A stretch of 64,000 nt of DNA from Phialocephala subalpina (lineage: Eukaryota; Ascomycota; Leotiomycetes; Helotiales; Mollisiaceae): positions 1,410,736-1,474,735 of the forward strand of contig FJOG01000004.1 of NCBI GenBank assembly GCA_900073065.1, given 5' to 3'. The first letter of the stretch is position 1. Every line of letters starts with the position of its first letter. Made by a program: the position numbers and the translations under genes. The notes under the pieces were generated by a model, which worked only from the letters and a program-made list of their open reading frames with translations, made no database searches and was not told where the DNA came from. Below, piece by piece: positions 42,901 to 55,508 of this stretch.

Positions 42901-45900
42901 CCGGACCGCAGTTCCGGCACGATACCCCTCTTTTGCTTAGTGGCAACTGCTGTATGCAAGGCACGAGAAATAGAATCCTTAGCTTCGAGGGCGAAGTGCA
43001 CTGTCACTGATATACCGCAAGAGTCATCTTCCTGAAGGCTTCGTAGCTAAGTGGTCAAGTCTAAAGGCCTTGCGAAGATTGATAAAGGTCAATGTATCTT
43101 GCACATAGGTATGTCTTTGTAGCCTTGAAATAGTAGGTGGTCGGGCATATACCTTTCTGTGTCTTGGAGGGTTTGTGGGTGATTCGAAGATCGTTCGATC
43201 GTCGCTGGAACGTGAGTCTTCAAACTGAATTATTGTTTGGAGAAATCCAAGCTCATGCTGTACCATTGTTTTTCAAAGACATGACTCTCTACATTCCCGT
43301 GGGACATTCTTCTTGTCTCGGAATTCTCTTTGATTGTCGTCGAAGGTAGGTTGGGACCTCAAGTTTCTTTGCGACATAATTCCGTCGCTTTGGAATCCCA
43401 CCCTCGTTCTAAAGATGTGCTCGATCTTACCCACCTCCTTCTCTTTACACACATCTGCCCCGCCGAAAGTCTAGCTTTACTCAACGCCCTTTTGACCTCC
43501 ACAGACAGAAATCCTGGCCTCAACCCTCCTCTATCGACACACCTCTCCATACCTCCACCAGCTGACCTCAGAACTCAGAACTTAAAGCCGACCTTCCCAA
43601 AGATACTCATCTCTCCGCTCTCACCACCCACACTGTCGGTACGCTCACCCATCGTGAGCCGTGCTTACTCTATAATGTGTCACTTTTTAGCTGGACCGCG
43701 TTACGATAACCGAACCCGACAACAGGAACGGCCGGAAGCTGACATTCATCAAGTAGGCAAATGAGCGAGTAGTAATTAGGGCAAGCTGATGCGCTGACGC
43801 GGTTGCGCTTACAGGACGGGATGGGTTAATGTGCGGCTCTTGTGGGCCTTGAAGCGCACGGGTTGGAAGGGTTGGTGGATGTCGAGACTGAAGCAATGGA
43901 TGTTCGAAGTTGATGATGCTGGAGGTGAGCAAAGGGCAAGCCTAACAAATCTCGGAGAAGTGGACTGTATGAGAGCTCCGAAGTGAGCTCGTCACTAGAA
44001 TATGCTCAGCTGCGTTAGTAGATCAGAACTCAACACTGTCGACCGACAACATCGAACATATAATAATTGCATTCCAAGAAAATCACATTGCTGCGAGCCA
44101 GATTCTAGAGCTGTAGTATGTAAACGAGATCCATGCAAAAGCAATGCAAATGCCTTCGAGATTGTGGTACCCGGCCCTTCCAAGACAATGGGGTATTTTG
44201 GGCCGGAGGTAACAGGATGCCATGGAACACTCCAGCCTCGATCCTCTCAATGCTTCGGGTTTCAAATGAACGATATCAACCCAGTATTCAAACTAAGCGT
44301 TGCAAAATACTTCTAGTGGGAGAAGGGCCATGCTAGGCCTAGTATGCTCAATGTGCTGAGTTCTCGACCTTAACTGTAGACTCGAAATAGGACTCAAGGA
44401 CTTGCTGAGAAGATTTGAGAGCAATTATGGTATTCTGGTACATATATGGACTGATCCTACCTCCACTTTGAGGTCTTCTATTGTTTGAAAGGAAGATCCG
44501 TAAGAACAATCCACATCTAGATTAGTCGCTGGCATAGGTGCCCGTACTGTGTGTACGGAAGAAACACATTTCGATTGCTGAGACCCCTCAGAACTAGATA
44601 TCGTCAGTATCTTGGAGAAGATCTGGACATCGAGACAGAAAGAAAGAACAAGACGCCAGGGTGAGATAGGACAACGATATCGAACCATCTCAGCAATTCC
44701 ATACCAATTTCTTGCTCATATGACACCAACGACATAACTTGATAATCAAGATAACTTGCTCGTGGGAAACCATCCTTGACAATAGTAACGACTGTGGCTT
44801 TGATTTCGGCTTCTCATCTACCAGCACACTTGAGACACAGCAGCAAGACACGAGATTAGACGAATAAACATCGTTTCCACACACCACTGATCGAAGCATA
44901 GCTACAAAGCGAATATCTGACAACGACTCCCCTCCACACCAAACCCTAGAAGAAGCCATGCATACGTACGCCAATCATCAAAACAGCAATTAATAAAACA
45001 TACCCTACGAAATGCAGGGTAACGTCAAAAAATACGTTCCGCAAAGGTCCAAGAACTACCTCCAGTTTCCTCCAAAAGATGGCCAATGGAGAAACCATAT
45101 CAAAGATGACACTCTTCCTCGCTATCAACCCAGCAGAACTGCCAGCACGAGAAAATGTGCCACTAGTCCACACAAACGGTGTAACGTAAAGATAAGGGGA
45201 AGCCTAACCTGACCCCTGAGCCTGGACGTGAGGCAAGAACAATATGACAGAACAGACTAAAAGCGAGAGAATCCACTCCCTTGAATACTGGTTGAGAAGT
45301 GAAAAGCTGGCATGTGCAAATAGTCCCCTGAACAAATGAGGCAACTCCCATGATGGCTCACGATGAAGGGGATTGACATGTGGCAGATGTCTGGGACGTG
45401 GATGTGGGCTGGGGAGATGTCGCGTAGGGAGCAGGTGAAGGATGGCGCTGGCCACATTGAAAAATTTGGTTCGAAGGACTTTGAATATGTAAAGTACAGT
45501 TGAGAGCTTGAACAAGAGATAGACCGTAATGTGCAAATTAATCCTAGAGTACAATGTCACAGGCGAACAAGCAAATGTCAAGTCAGCACAAAGTCTTGTA
45601 TTCTCAATCTGTCATTGTAATCTCAACAGAAGCAGCTACGTAGCGTAGCAGAAAAATATGATACAGGATTTCTTTCCCATTCATCTCATCCTATCATCGC
45701 CACTGCACCTTTCCTCCCTCCTACCAACGAGGGTAGCATGCTCTCAAGACAAGGAACGAACACAAAGAAAGCCATAATCATAAGATCCAGATCCATCCGC
45801 GCGCCCGCCAGCAATAAAGCAGCGCCAAGCGTGCTGTTCTGTGTTTTTTTAATCCGGTGAGGGATGTGTGCCAAATTTCTATCTTCCGTCCGTCCATCAT

Positions 45901-46372
45901 TCCATACCAAGCCCAAGCTGCGCAACCCATCGTGGTTGTTTCCCGCACCTAACCCCGGAAAGCCAAGAGAGAGGATGCTGATGGGTTGGCAGTGAAGAAG
46001 AGAATATATCAACATCGCTAAAGGAAATGCAAACACAAAAGGGGGGTATTCTAGTTCTCTAGCGAGCGACTGTGAGAAGTAACGTGCAAGAGCAAAACGA
46101 GTGTCCTGTAAAACCACCGACCGTCCATATGCAGCCCATCCCGATCCCGCCCAAGGTATGCCGCCGGCCCAGTCCCAAAGCTCAAGAAAACTCCATCCGC
46201 CACGGTCTTCGTACCCAAAGGAAAAGTCCAATGCGAAAGCAAAGCCCCGGCTTGCTGATGAAGTAAATTCCAGGTAATCAACGCAAAAAGCAACGCTGTC
46301 ATCACATCATAAGACAAAGGAATCGACAAAAGAAATGGGTTGCGTAAATGGTGGCTCCGCAAGTCTCGCAGC
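39934..46372. other. Long intergenic region
   Basis: About 6.4 kb. It contains an ATTGA/TTGAA microsatellite (40,891-40,912) and many short frames with non-ATG starts. Frames at 43,330 and 45,686 were examined and not accepted. The last ~500 bp is the 3' flank of hapB. No tRNA or other RNA gene recognised. Confidence 0.4.
40891..40912. repeat. TTGAA microsatellite
   Basis: Four tandem five-base copies (TGAAT phase). Confidence 0.9.
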
Positions 46373-47425
46373 TCAACCATCGTCTTCCGCATCATCATCG
46401 TCGTCGTCCTCATCCTCCGCACTGCTTCGCCTAGCTGGTGGCGCATTTGGTTTTGCCTTCTTGCTGGGCGTCGCATTATCCGAATCTGCTTTTCGTTTTG
46501 TGCCTGATCCTCCACCACTACCCGAGACGCCCTTTGCTGGCGTCTCCAACGACCCTTTGTCGTTTTCATCACCACCTTCACCCTTCGTCCTCTCAATCTC
46601 CGCTACTTCATCGGCAGTCAAGAATCGCCCACCTGGCCCTCGAGGTCTCCTCATTGCATGATTGTGCCTGCTTTCATGCAAATAAGGTTTCCTGCCTTTC
46701 GAAGTCAGGCGCAAAGCCTCCTCGAGTCGTTGCCTCGCGACGCGACGCTTGAGTATCCGATGGAACTGCTTCGCGTTGACATATAGTGGCGACTCCTCGA
46801 CCGCGCCAGATACAAGCTCTGGGGACTGTGGATGCGGTTGACCCTGAGGCATGGGAGGGACGGATGGTCGCGGAGCATGATTCATGATCGGTTGTGAGTT
46901 GGGCACGGCTGGGCTGCCGACTTGATTGCTCATTCTCCGAGCCTGCTGAACTTGACCGTGACCCATCTGGTTGTTCATTTGTCTTGGTGACTTGCGCCCA
47001 GCCTCCTGCTTCACGGAAACTCCACCACCCATTCTCGGCGACGTTTGAGGTAGCGCGCCATCTGGCAGCGTATATGGATATGCTGTACCAGAAGCAGCAG
47101 CTGTTGCCGCCATGGCTGCAGCTTGGGGGTTGATTTGGCTCATGCCATAATGCATGTTTGGTTGCTGGACGCCGTACGCAGGCTGGTAGTTCATCTGTTG
47201 ATGTATGGCATGCCCTTGACCAGCTTGTTGTGGCTGGGAGGAGAGTATTGGAGATGCTTGAGGGTGTACGGCATGTTGAGAGTGAATTGGCTGCTGGGAG
47301 GGAGACGTGATCGACGCTCCGGCGCCTGGATGTTGACCAGAATTTGGATATCCACCCTGAATATGCCCTTGGCTATGTCCATGCTGGCCTTGCGGCGGTT
47401 GCTGGTATTGCGCGTACTCCATCAT
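46373..47425 (-). CDS. hapB: CCAAT-binding complex subunit HapB (NF-YA/Hap2)
   Basis: A single-exon frame of 350 residues from the ATG at 47,425. The N-terminal half is rich in Gln, His and Pro. The NF-YA domain spans residues ~210-270: [20 protein letters not shown] is the subunit-association helix, and [19 protein letters not shown] with GPGGRFL is the DNA-contact part that reads CCAAT. A nuclear-localisation-like [16 protein letters not shown] and an acidic tail follow. With HapC and HapE it forms the nuclear CCAAT complex that tunes respiration, iron and secondary metabolism genes. Length matches family members in other moulds. A long non-coding region precedes it, so a distant 5' UTR intron is possible. 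Confidence 0.93.
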   Translation of the reverse strand: MMEYAQYQQPPQGQHGHSQGHIQGGYPNSGQHPGAGASITSPSQQPIHSQHAVHPQASPILSSQPQQAGQGHAIHQQMNYQPAYGVQQPNMHYGMSQINPQAAAMAATAAASGTAYPYTLPDGALPQTSPRMGGGVSVKQEAGRKSPRQMNNQMGHGQVQQARRMSNQVGSPAVPNSQPIMNHAPRPSVPPMPQGQPHPQSPELVSGAVEESPLYVNAKQFHRILKRRVARQRLEEALRLTSKGRKPYLHESRHNHAMRRPRGPGGRFLTADEVAEIERTKGEGGDENDKGSLETPAKGVSGSGGGSGTKRKADSDNATPSKKAKPNAPPARRSSAEDEDDDDDDAEDDG

Positions 47426-50400
47426 TTGTGTTATGTGTTCCTAGATATATCCCTAGGAGAGGATCGGGTATGCTCGAGTCGCAAGGGATTCAACAGGTGC
47501 GGCGCGTTGATCGGAGTGTCAACCTGGTCGCAGATCGCTGACAGGCAGAAGTCCGGTATCCTGGAAGATGTTGGTCTGTATGGAGACCTTATTGACCAAT
47601 ATAGGTTGTAGATCGAGTATGGAGTTCGAAGTCGAAAGTGCGCCGAGTTGTGCGAACGCGTCTCTACTCTGGACGAGAGTATGTGGCTGTCTCCAGCTAG
47701 TGAATAAGCCTTCTTGTCAATTCGTGATGCGTGGATGTGCTGGCAGGCGATCTGGGAGGTGGACACCGCAATTGGCGCAGCACAGCATATGCAAGCTGAT
47801 GTAGTCCGAGTGGGATGGCAGGGCTGGCGGAATCAGGCTCGAGGAAGAGCCACGTGAGAAGATGAGGCGGAGTTCGCGCGCTTGAGGCTGTAGAGGCAAT
47901 CTGCTGAATAGCTTCAAAGACCCGGTTTTCTCACGAGCCACAGGAGCTGCGCGAGGTTGTCTGTAATAATCGCAACGGCTTCGACGGTACTATCCAACCA
48001 CAAGTATTAGTTACGGTGTTTGGCCAAGGCGTCCGCAAGCTTGGACATGACGATTGGGGAGGGGGAGATTCGGCGGATGTTGTTTTTGAGCCTTGAGCCA
48101 GTGATGTGTTGGCCGTGCATATCGGCATGCAAACTAGGCTTACCTTGTTCAGCTTCACCTCTATTCTTGTCGAGGTGGCGTTCCGTATTCCCAAATCCGT
48201 TTCAACCTGATCTGGAGTAGTCTCGCAGATGATGTTGGGGCGTGATTGTGCGAAGATGTGCTGCGTTCGGTGACGCGCCTGAGGTGCTGGTCGTGATGAG
48301 ATGGGGAAATCGGAAGTCGCGACCCCAGCTCACTAGCTCGGAACAACGCAAAACTTGGGGATCTTGGATCGCAACAGTTCGAGCGCGCAAACACTACAAT
48401 CAAAACACCTGTCAGTGAATGTTCATGCTGCAGGGCGGCAGCGGCCCTCGGTGCGATGCGACGCGCAACTATCGCGATAGCTACAGCTACGGCAGCTCGG
48501 GGGAGCTTCGACGTTGGATTAATTCTCCGTTTGCGCCCACGACAGTAACTCACCTCCAATGGACGACGTCAAGAGCCTTCTCAAGGCACCGATGGATCAA
48601 AACAATGATCCTGACCGCAGCGAAGTTTGGTCACTGGATCGCGACTTGATCCAATTGTCGTCGAAATGAGGCTTTTCGCGATGGTGATAGGGCTCTGGTG
48701 GTGATGAGAGAGGGTTGCGATGGTGCGAATAATTGGTCGGGTCTCGCAGGCGTCCTCTGGAGTCGATACAAGGTTACCTGGGCGCTGGTAGCCACTGAGT
48801 GCAGCGGGTTTTCGATAAAGTACCACTTTCGCGAAAGAGGTTCGTTATCGAGTAGTTATCGAGGATGGATTGGCGATGGGCCTTTCTGAGTCTGTTCTGG
48901 AAGATAATAGGATGTGAGTCGACGGCTGCGGGTGATTGGTTCTATATTGTTGATGGGAGGAGGAGGGAGGATCTGAGTGGCCGAAATATGGGAAGTTCGG
49001 GGTTGGGCTGGGACCTTGGTGACGCGAGATGACTGTTGGCTCGCTTCCGGAGAAAAGTGCGAGAAAAAAGTAAGCTTGAAAAAGATTTGAAACTGCGTCA
49101 GCGAGGGTGGGAATAGAGGGTGGCCGTGGGTGGGAAGGTTCCAGGTAGAGAGGCAGAGGGGAGAAAGGGTGGCAGTAGACGATGGAGCGGCGGAGCTCGA
49201 GGCCCGAGGAGGGGTGTTGATAGAGCGGAGTGAGAACGATGAGGGTGCGGATAGACGCGGGCTTATTCACCGTGAAGACTCGATTCGACGCACCGGAACG
49301 GGAAGGCCCAGGCAGCGGAGTGGACGAGAGGAGGCTGGGAGAGGCGTGGTCGTAGAGGGGTTGATAGGATGGCCCCTGGGAGCGAGGTGTGTTCCTAGAC
49401 GATCCGGAGGGAGGGATGGAATTGTGAGGCCGTGAGAGTGTGGCGGGCGACGCTTGATGGCGCTGACAAATCCTACTATACTATACTATACCCAGAGACG
49501 TGGAGCTGTGGTCCAGTACCTTAGGTACTCGAGAGTAACCCGACTTTGGATGGGAGGAGTGAAGGCTGTACTGGGTGTTGTCAAAATGACAAGCAAGCTG
49601 GGACCGAGTGAGTGGTGGTTCGTTTCGTTGCGTGCTGGACTTTGTGAGGCTGGAGTTGATGTGCTTCCTCTCGGAATGGTTCGCTACAAATGGCTCCCGC
49701 TTCCTGGAACTCGACTGGCACCACCTGCACTGACAGCTAGGGCGACAGGGTCTGCTGATTGGAAAACACCAGCAAAATGCTCGAGCTTGACGATTGCGGC
49801 GATCCTCCACGCTGCACTCTAGTAACAAAGCAGTGGCCGTGTGGTGATCGGTTCAGCAACTTTCTCGTGCCAGACTCGTGATATCAAACTCGTTGCGATG
49901 CGGCGACGTCCCCAAGAGACAGACAGGATGGAACAAAGGATGATCGAAGGAGGGGGCGATGACTGGCTCCGGCTTATTATGGGATGATGACGATTTTTGA
50001 CGATGACCAGCCTTCACGGGAACACACGAAAAGCGGTGTACACGTCCCAAATGGGGAACGTCCAGGTCAAGAAAATTCGAGGATGTCCCAGCAGAGTGTG
50101 TACAACGCACACCGCGGGGAGGCGGGAATGATCCGAGATGCAGCGGGTGAGAGAGATGGGTGAGGAGGTGTGGTGGTGGTGGTGATATGATGTGATGCCC
50201 GATGCTTCCTCTTGTTCTTGAGGGAGGGCAGAAAAGACGTCGATAATTGACTGTCCGAGACGTGTGGTGTGGTTGGGCGAAAAATGGCCAAAAGCAGACA
50301 GCTGCAGTGCAAAAAGACGGGCAACAGAATTTGTGACTGGTGGGATGGGTGGAATTTCTTGGGTATTTCTATTTCCAATCGATTCTCGATTTATGACCAG

Positions 50401-53400
50401 CACGTGTGAGCGGTTCCCCACCACCTTCTCCCAGTCCCAGCCTCACTTGTTTTGGAATGCGACCGTCGCGCTGGGATGTAAGACAATCCCTGAAGAGACT
50501 GCAGAAACGAGAGAAGCGATCCTGATCGATGCCACGCCATTTCCATGCCTTCTGTCAGCACCGCCTAAGACGGCTATGGTCTACCGTAGACGAGGGTGCG
50601 GCACAAGGGAGAACTTGGCAAGGACTTCACGAAAGCCAGACCCAGATAGATGCCAGCAGAGCAGAAGCATCGAAGCCCTTCCGAACAAGAGAGCCCTGCC
50701 CAAAGAAACGTCTTCCGGCAACTCCGATGACAGGTTCAACCTGGTCTCCTCTCGTGTATTGAGCCTATTTTCATCTGCCTCGTACTGGAATTGACTTTCC
50801 AATCTCTTATTCCTGCACAGCATGATCAACCTGACGTTGTATTTGCCTTCTGCTATGACTATTTAATGTCTCGTGCACACTCTCCCCCAGATTGCCCCAA
50901 TGCAATATCCCCAGCATTATCCTGCCATTTGATATTACTGTCCTGTATGATGAACTGCGGCATTGCAAGCTGTGGCATTTTGGAAACAGATTACGAATGC
51001 TGTGAGTGCAGTGCGGAGTACAGTCAAGTCCGACCTTCATCGCAGCGTATAGCCGCCACGATCCTTCCTCGGAATCTCTGGAATTGGGCCAGACAGGACG
51101 ACTTCTTGCAATCGCACCGTATTTCCTTTTCTCTGCGGCTTCGTTTTGTCTAGATCAGGACCCTTGCTCGCAGCACGATGCAACCACTGTACCCCGTATG
51201 TTGCACCGTCATCATCACAGCAGCCGTTGAAACAGAAGAAAACGCCCCCAAGCAAGTGCTAAAATGGCCCATCATCGCACCTCTTATCGCCATCTCCAAT
51301 TTCCTGAAACATATATCCCGCAATCCAGGTACGTTTTGTGGTTTTCGCTTAAGCCAATGAGAGCAAGAATCAGCACTTCTGAGCTCTCATAGGCGCTTAT
51401 TTGATCTTCTTTAAAGTTCTTGCTATGGGGCTACGCGCCGTGGTGGGTGTGTGAATCATGCTGGGCTGTGGATGGGTTTCTTGTGCCTGGCGCTTATTCT
51501 ATATTATTGTCCGGATTGTAGGTTTGGTCGTCGTTGCATTTGTTAGGTGGACTGATGTCATGATCGTGGTCTTTCTCCCCCCTAATTTCTGATCACGAGC
51601 TCCGTGGTTTGGCGAGGCTGAGATTCCCATTCCCTATTCTAGCGATCTTTATGGCCGAACTGGGGTTGTTGATGTTGAGGTGGACCGAGGCTGATACCAA
51701 TCGGAAAGAGATTTCCTTCTGATTTGTTCTTGTACTTTTGATGAGGTCCCGAGGATGTCGCCGAGTGGTTCCTTACTTCATTTTTGGGTTTCTTATGGCT
51801 GTACCTAAACCTTGGAATGACCTCGAAGGGATGTATCGATGCGTTTGGACTCATCTTGAGACACGAGTCACCTGGTCTACAGCCGTCTATTTGCGCCAAA
51901 ATTGGATAGTGCATTATCTGATTGTCGGGCCTTTCCTTTTCTTTAAGATGGCGCTGTGGTACAAGAACAAGGACAAGGACAAGGACTCGAGGAGTCAGAC
52001 ATTGCGGAGACAGTTTCTGCAAGTGACTTGGAGAAGGACAGGTGTCTCTCTTTGATACCCTATCGTTGCTATAGTTGACAGCTCAAGCCTCGAGCTCCGA
52101 CTGCTGCTCCATTCTTTTCCACCACTTCTCCATCCAATCTTGAGCTGCTGTGCAACATCACGGCCTAGTTCTGATGTATGAGACAATGCGGAGATAGCTC
52201 TGGTATCCACTATATAGATCAAGAAATAAGCAAATGATACTCGAGCCTCCTCGTCCTACCGTGGCTTTCGCTGACAGATTGAGCCTCGAACAGTAGCAGG
52301 TGACTCAAATTTCTTCAACGGCCTGTCCCGAGACATAATGAATCTACATTGAAGATCAAATCAAGAGGAGATCAAAGCCACTGCGAAGATCTCTCGTCGC
52401 ATTTCCTGCCTATTCGATACGCGGTGAAGAAGCAAGTTGTCCCTGCCTTACTGGTGCCACAATAACAGCTTCAGGACCCTTATTCCAACAACTTGCGGTT
52501 ATGCTGATCATGGCCATAATGTCGTGCGTTGCTCAGCATGGATCAGTGCCCAACCCATCTAAACGTGGGGTGGCGAACATGTCTCTATTCATGCCCAAGC
52601 GATAGTTGCCGGCTATGGAGTTGTCCCCCAACTTGTTCTCGATTCTCAAGGAGACATGGTGGCAAATCCTGAAGAACATCTGACAGCTCCTAGGTCTCAG
52701 TTTTCCTTGATGGTTTCCAAGACAAAGTCGAACGTGGGTTTGCCATCTCAGGGCTGCTTCGATTCAGAGTCTGCGACAGCGCGAAACGAAACAATGATGC
52801 GAGCGTGGAAGAGAGAGATGTGATCTACCGATGTTGAAACCTCTTGTCTGTGATCGCAGGTCTCGTCACATCAGAGTCGAGTACGAGACATCCATCGTTG
52901 GCTCTCTTCGAGGTCAGCGAGAGATCCTGACATCGGGACTAAGGTGGCAGGAGAGCAGTTCGTCGATGTCTCTGGGCATCTTGAAAGTTGTCAGAAGTTA
53001 CACCGTTCAGTGAAGCTATGGGAACTAGGAGATAGTGTCCTCCTCGATGCCACCCTTCTTGCCTGGATACACACGCAAAGATTCCCCACCAGACTTCTCA
53101 CAACCACCATGTGCGAGATTCCTTCGTTCTTCTATGCCTGTTGGATTCGATGCTATATACTTTCCAAGAGTCAAGGACAAATACGGCCGAGAATGATAGC
53201 CACAACAAACGGAAGGAACGTTCATCGCAAGATAAACCGTCACACGATAGCACGAAGCATTCCTTCCGTGTTGAGAAGGTAGCACCTTCCCTCGAACGTC
53301 CGCATCTCTATACCATTTCGCTTTCATCCTTCCTCTCTATTCTTGCTTTCATCTTCATCAACTCCAAGCATTCTCGCCCCCAAAAATCTGCAGAGAACCA

Positions 53401-53467
53401 TTATTTATTCATTACAACCGAATCACTCAACTTCCAGGCTGCTGCCTCACTGACTTTCGAAGTTGCG
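47426..53467. other. Long intergenic region upstream of hapB
   Basis: About 6 kb with no confident gene. It has a pyrimidine-rich leader on the hapB strand, a CTATA repeat (49,474-49,490), a GGT/GTG-rich patch near 50,165-50,185 and an AAGGAC repeat (51,966-51,986). Frames at 48,161, 50,264, 51,738 and others lack convincing starts or motifs. 53,280-53,467 is CT-rich and looks like the leader of the next locus. Confidence 0.4.
49474..49490. repeat. CTATA microsatellite
   Basis: Three tandem copies upstream of hapB. Confidence 0.85.
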
Positions 53468-54287
53468 ATGACTTCCCCCATGAATTTGGACAACGCCGAC
53501 GGAGTTTCCGATGACGACCATAGATATAGCCTTTCTCCACGAGAAGTGGAATTTTTCGGCCGCAGAGACCTACATACGTTGCCCTCGTCACGCAGATTTC
53601 TATCGAATGTCGCGATCGCCCCCTGAATCCCGCGAGTTCCGTGACCAACGGAGGCCTCAGTCAAGTCCTCCTGCAGATGTCCCTCGGACGTCGGGATATC
53701 GAACGTCGGGACACCGAATATGGATTGGAATACCAGGCACGAATAGCTTCCGAGAGACGACTAGTCGCCGAGAAAGAAACAGACGCCGTCGGGAAAGAAG
53801 AAGATTCCAGGAATACACAGACAGAATACGGAAAGAGAAGGATAGAGAACTGGTGAAGAGGGCCAGAGGGCCAGAGAGCAAGAAAATAGGAGATGGATCA
53901 AGGAGGAGCGCAGACGTGCGAAGGAACGCCGAGAGGAGAACGGGCATCAAACGGGGGGCAGATACCAACTCCAGTCACGTTCACAAGGCGCCAGACATAA
54001 TACTAGGTACAACGACAGTGGTACAATGGGGTATGATACACTTCAAATACTATTTGCTCTCGGTATTAGCCATTCTACAGATACTATCCAGCCAGAGGAA
54101 ACCAGAAAAATGGTACCGGAGGGCAGAACTTGTGCAGATAGATGGCGGGAAACCTTCGGTCGTCAGGACCTCTGAACAGTTAGCTATTGTCCCCGACCCT
54201 AGCACCCCCAACAAACACACTACATCGCGAGGGGCCTATCTCATTTTCCACGAAGACTGTACTAATGCTTACTTCTCTAGGCTATAA
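53468..54287 (+). CDS. Unresolved hypothetical locus, Arg/Glu-rich with one membrane segment
   Basis: A typical CT-rich leader runs into the ATG at 53,468, which opens a polar, acidic frame (MTSPMNLDNADGVSDDDHRY, then SLSPREVEFFGRRDLHTLP) of only 52 codons. An overlapping frame from the ATG at 53,511 runs 258 codons to 54,287. It contains SREFRDQRRPQSSPPADVP, a strongly basic helix-like stretch (RRERNRRRRERRRFQEYTDR) and one hydrophobic segment, YYLLSVLAILQIL. The true gene may combine both by an intron or a frameshift I could not fix. No known domain, and the function is unknown. Confidence 0.32.
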
Positions 54288-55508
54288 CGAGGTCAAATAC
54301 TGGTTATACTGCTGCTCACACTCTGGGATCGAGGTCATGATCATTGTTTGGGAAACGGACCAAAGTTGCTAGTTGTTTGTTAAGTTTGATTGTTTATGAT
54401 GTTCGGCTGGGGAAGCTCGTGCTGGATACCCTGTTGAAGAAGAGGGCAATACACCGGACGAGAAGGCGAAAAGCGTACATTGATACTGTCCTGATGTTCT
54501 CGGATCCCGGGATTGGCTCGATGCTTCGGTATTGGTATGGACTGTTTTCTGCTAGTAGAGAAGTGACCGCATCATGTATTAAGAAGCATTCTTTGAATTG
54601 AACATGCTCAAGCAAAACAAACTCGGCTCATGAACTCGTGAACAATCTAACTGATTTATATTTTTTGTATGTTAATTACAATTTTATAGATTTAATTTCT
54701 CTAGCAGTAGCTCTTACACTTGCAGAACGGCCCATTGCCTTTCTGTCACAAACTCCAAAGCTGAAGGCATCGCAAGAAGTGGGTCCCACCTCGCTTGCGG
54801 CAACTTGCCAACCAAAATAGCCCTTTACTCCCGGCAACTCAAGAAGTCCATATAGATTTAAATAAGAAAATTGTTCTCATTCAACTCGAAGGTGTTCATT
54901 GGCTCGCCAAGTTTAAAGCTAAATTCGAGCTGAAAGAGCCGCCAACCGCGAAGTTTAGAACCTCCACGCCAAACGACCAACAAAAGGAGCTTCGACTAAT
55001 AGCCCAGTAGTAGATAAAGCTGACTTAGCCTTTTGCTTCTGGTTTTGATCGTTTTGGCTTGGGTTTTGTCTTGGCGAATACTCGTCGATATGCGAAGTGA
55101 AGGTGAAGATATAGAGCATCATGGGTTGGGGCTTGGGCTGGTATTCAATTCACTTGGGATGGAAATACCAATACACAGCCTGTTCTCCTTGCTAGACTAA
55201 GTGCCTTTTCAACAAATTTGAGAGCTTGGTAACTCTAGCAAGACATCAGTAGCATCCGCAATTCATACCGCGCCAACTTTGAATCTTAACTGACCGCCAT
55301 CAACGCCTGGATCAGGGCAAGATACGGAGAAAGATCATCTATTGGTGAAGATATCTCCTCTAGTAGCCACTCGTTTCGGGCAGATGGACGCTAAAATGAA
55401 TCCGACTCACCACGAAAGCCCACGCAACATATGCCAAGGTTTTCGACTCGTCTGTCTTCGCTAACTGAGCAAAATATGTAATAGCAACGTTCTCCACCAC
55501 CGCATTCC
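54288..55508. other. Intergenic
   Basis: Partly AT-rich (54.6-54.7 kb). Short frames at 54,344 and 54,795 have no features. No gene or repeat identified. Confidence 0.4.

Noticed and set aside
43330..43764. 144-codon plus-strand frame
   Set aside because: TTG start, no conserved features and low-complexity Pro/Leu/Ser content.
45686..46596. Two long minus-strand frames at the end of hapB
   Set aside because: One uses a TTG start in the 3' flank; the other is a frame shadow of the hapB coding sequence.
51738..52055. 105-codon frame with a hydrophobic stretch
   Set aside because: No leader, poor start, and a tandem AAGGAC repeat explains its Lys/Asp tail.
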